From NCBI GenBank assembly GCA_963829965.1, contig CAWHLK010000024.1:1-64000 (forward strand): 64,000 bases of DNA. The letters run 5' to 3'. The notes beneath the pieces were generated by a model. That model saw only the letters and a program-made list of their open reading frames with translations, ran no database searches and was not told the origin of the DNA. This DNA is from DASXZH01 sp963829965. Its GTDB lineage: Bacteria > Armatimonadota > Fimbriimonadia > Fimbriimonadales > Fimbriimonadaceae. The translations under genes and the position numbers were made by a program. The first letter of the stretch is position 1, and each line of letters opens with the position of its first letter. Below, one piece after another: positions 63,140 through 64,000 of this stretch.

Positions 63140-64000
63140 GCCAATGGCAAGAACCGCAACGCCACGGCCGATGTTGATCGCTTCGTCGCGCTGGAAACCG
63201 AGCGGAGGTCGCTGCAATCGCAATTGGACGAGACCAATCGCAAGGCCAACGAGAAGGCCCGCTCCATCGGCAAGGCGCCGCCGGCCGAGCGCGACGCGCT
63301 CAAGGAAGAGGGCCGCCGCATTCGCGACGAGGCGGCTGCCATCCAGCAGCGGCTCGACCAGATCGCGGCCGAGTCGGACGCGATCGTGCGGACGATCCCC
63401 AACCTCTCGCACCCGGCCGCCCCTGTGGGAGTCGACGACAAGGCGAACCTCGAAATCTCCCGCGGCAAGACGCCCATTCCGCAGTTCGATTTCAAGCCGC
63501 TCGACCACGTCGAGCTGGCGGAGAAGCTCGACCTGATCGACTTCGAGGGCGGGGCCCGCGTGGCGGGGCACGGCTTCTACTTCCTCAAAAACGACGTCGT
63601 GCTGCTCGACCTGGCCCTGCAGCGCTATGCCCTGGACGTGCTCCTGAAGGAAGGTTTCACGCCCTTGACCACGCCCGACCTGGCCCGCAACGAGGTCCTG
63701 CAGGGGATCGGCTTCATTCCCCGCGGGCCGGAGACGCAGATCTACAGCATCGAGCAGAGCGACCTGAGCCTGGTGGCGACGGCCGAGATCACGCTGGGAG
63801 GGCTTTTCTCCGGCCAGACCGTCGATGCCGAAGACCTGCCGTTGAAGCTCTGCGGCATCAGCCATTGCTTCCGCACGGAGGCGGGGGCCGCGGGCAAGGC
63901 CTCGCGAGGGCTGTATCGCGTCCACCAGTTCACCAAGGTGGAGATGTTCGCCTACACGCTCCCCGGCGAGAGCGACGACATGCTCGAATACCTGCGGGAC
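63140..64000 (+). CDS. serS: Seryl-tRNA synthetase, truncated at both ends
   Basis: From 63140 the frame gives ANGKNRNATADVDRFVALET and a long coiled-coil arm (SLQSQLDETNRKANEKARSI...RIRDEAAAIQQRLDQIAAE). The class II core follows: IPNLSHPAAPVGVDDKAN, RVAGHGFYFLKNDVVLLDLALQRYALD (motif 1 region), LVATAEITLGGLFSG and CFRTEAGAAGKASRGLYRVHQF (motif 2), open at the window end. About 25 N-terminal residues are absent, and TAA lies directly upstream in frame. The gene was therefore cut by the joint. The style looks planctomycete-like. Confidence 0.88.

Overview
The window reads as one long stretch from a compact, mid-to-high GC, free-living bacterium (about 1 to 58,370), followed by pieces that look as if they come from other genomes. 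Gene style in the main part (TPR-sulfotransferases, lineage-specific exported proteins, ffs-dnaX-ybaB-recR synteny, heavy gene overlap, dispersed intergenic repeats) suggests an uncultured Gram-negative lineage. Armatimonadota-like is my impression, not a proof. The pieces after 58,370 look Acidobacteriota-like (hom, methyltransferase) and Planctomycetota-like (serS), so the contig is probably a chimeric metagenome assembly. Many genes carry single-base frameshifts, which points to indel errors in the consensus.

Layout: 1-6,422 holds two sulfotransferases, a duplicated small lipoprotein and two exported thioredoxin-fold proteins. 6,450-12,362 holds tRNA-Thr, bcp-panB-panC, a PhzF protein, a CBS protein, a nucleoside phosphorylase, a degenerate DprA and tRNA-Ser. 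13,145-15,818 is recR-ybaB-dnaX-ffs. 15,864-21,042 is an ABC-2 exporter with a membrane-anchored TPR-like protein, an orphan structured RNA and a membrane glycosyltransferase-like protein. 21,309-27,624 has two large hybrid histidine kinases flanking a broken polysaccharide deacetylase. 27,948-36,975 is housekeeping and metabolism: livF-rimI-tsaD, BI-1, acylphosphatase, a HAD-ECH fusion, DppA, a Gly-rich protein, rph-rdgB.

37,270-42,465 is a 5.1-kb island in tRNA-Leu(CAG), bounded by a perfect 66-bp direct repeat. It carries an AraC-type regulator, a zincin-like protein ending in an RHS-core remnant and a Cys-rich tip, a translationally coupled exported protein, and a displaced second tip with an in-frame TAG. 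This resembles the tip-swapping organisation of polymorphic toxin loci, but no integrase is present.

42,672-49,265 holds an arsR-SRPBCC-DUF1801-uvrA2 cluster with a palindromic operator, and a divergent CLC channel/MarR pair with its own inverted repeat. At 49,275-49,814 a TlpA-like thioredoxin has an in-frame TGA exactly at the first Cys of CxxC, followed by a hairpin that fits the bacterial SECIS model: a selenoprotein candidate. 50,267-52,548 is a truncated Nramp gene, two tiny overlapping ORFs and an OprB-like porin. 52,554-58,370 encodes two repeat proteins (RCC1-like and Ig-like). The rest is the chimeric tail.

A recurring feature is extreme tail-to-tail packing: five convergent gene pairs share their stop codons in one YTAR tetranucleotide.
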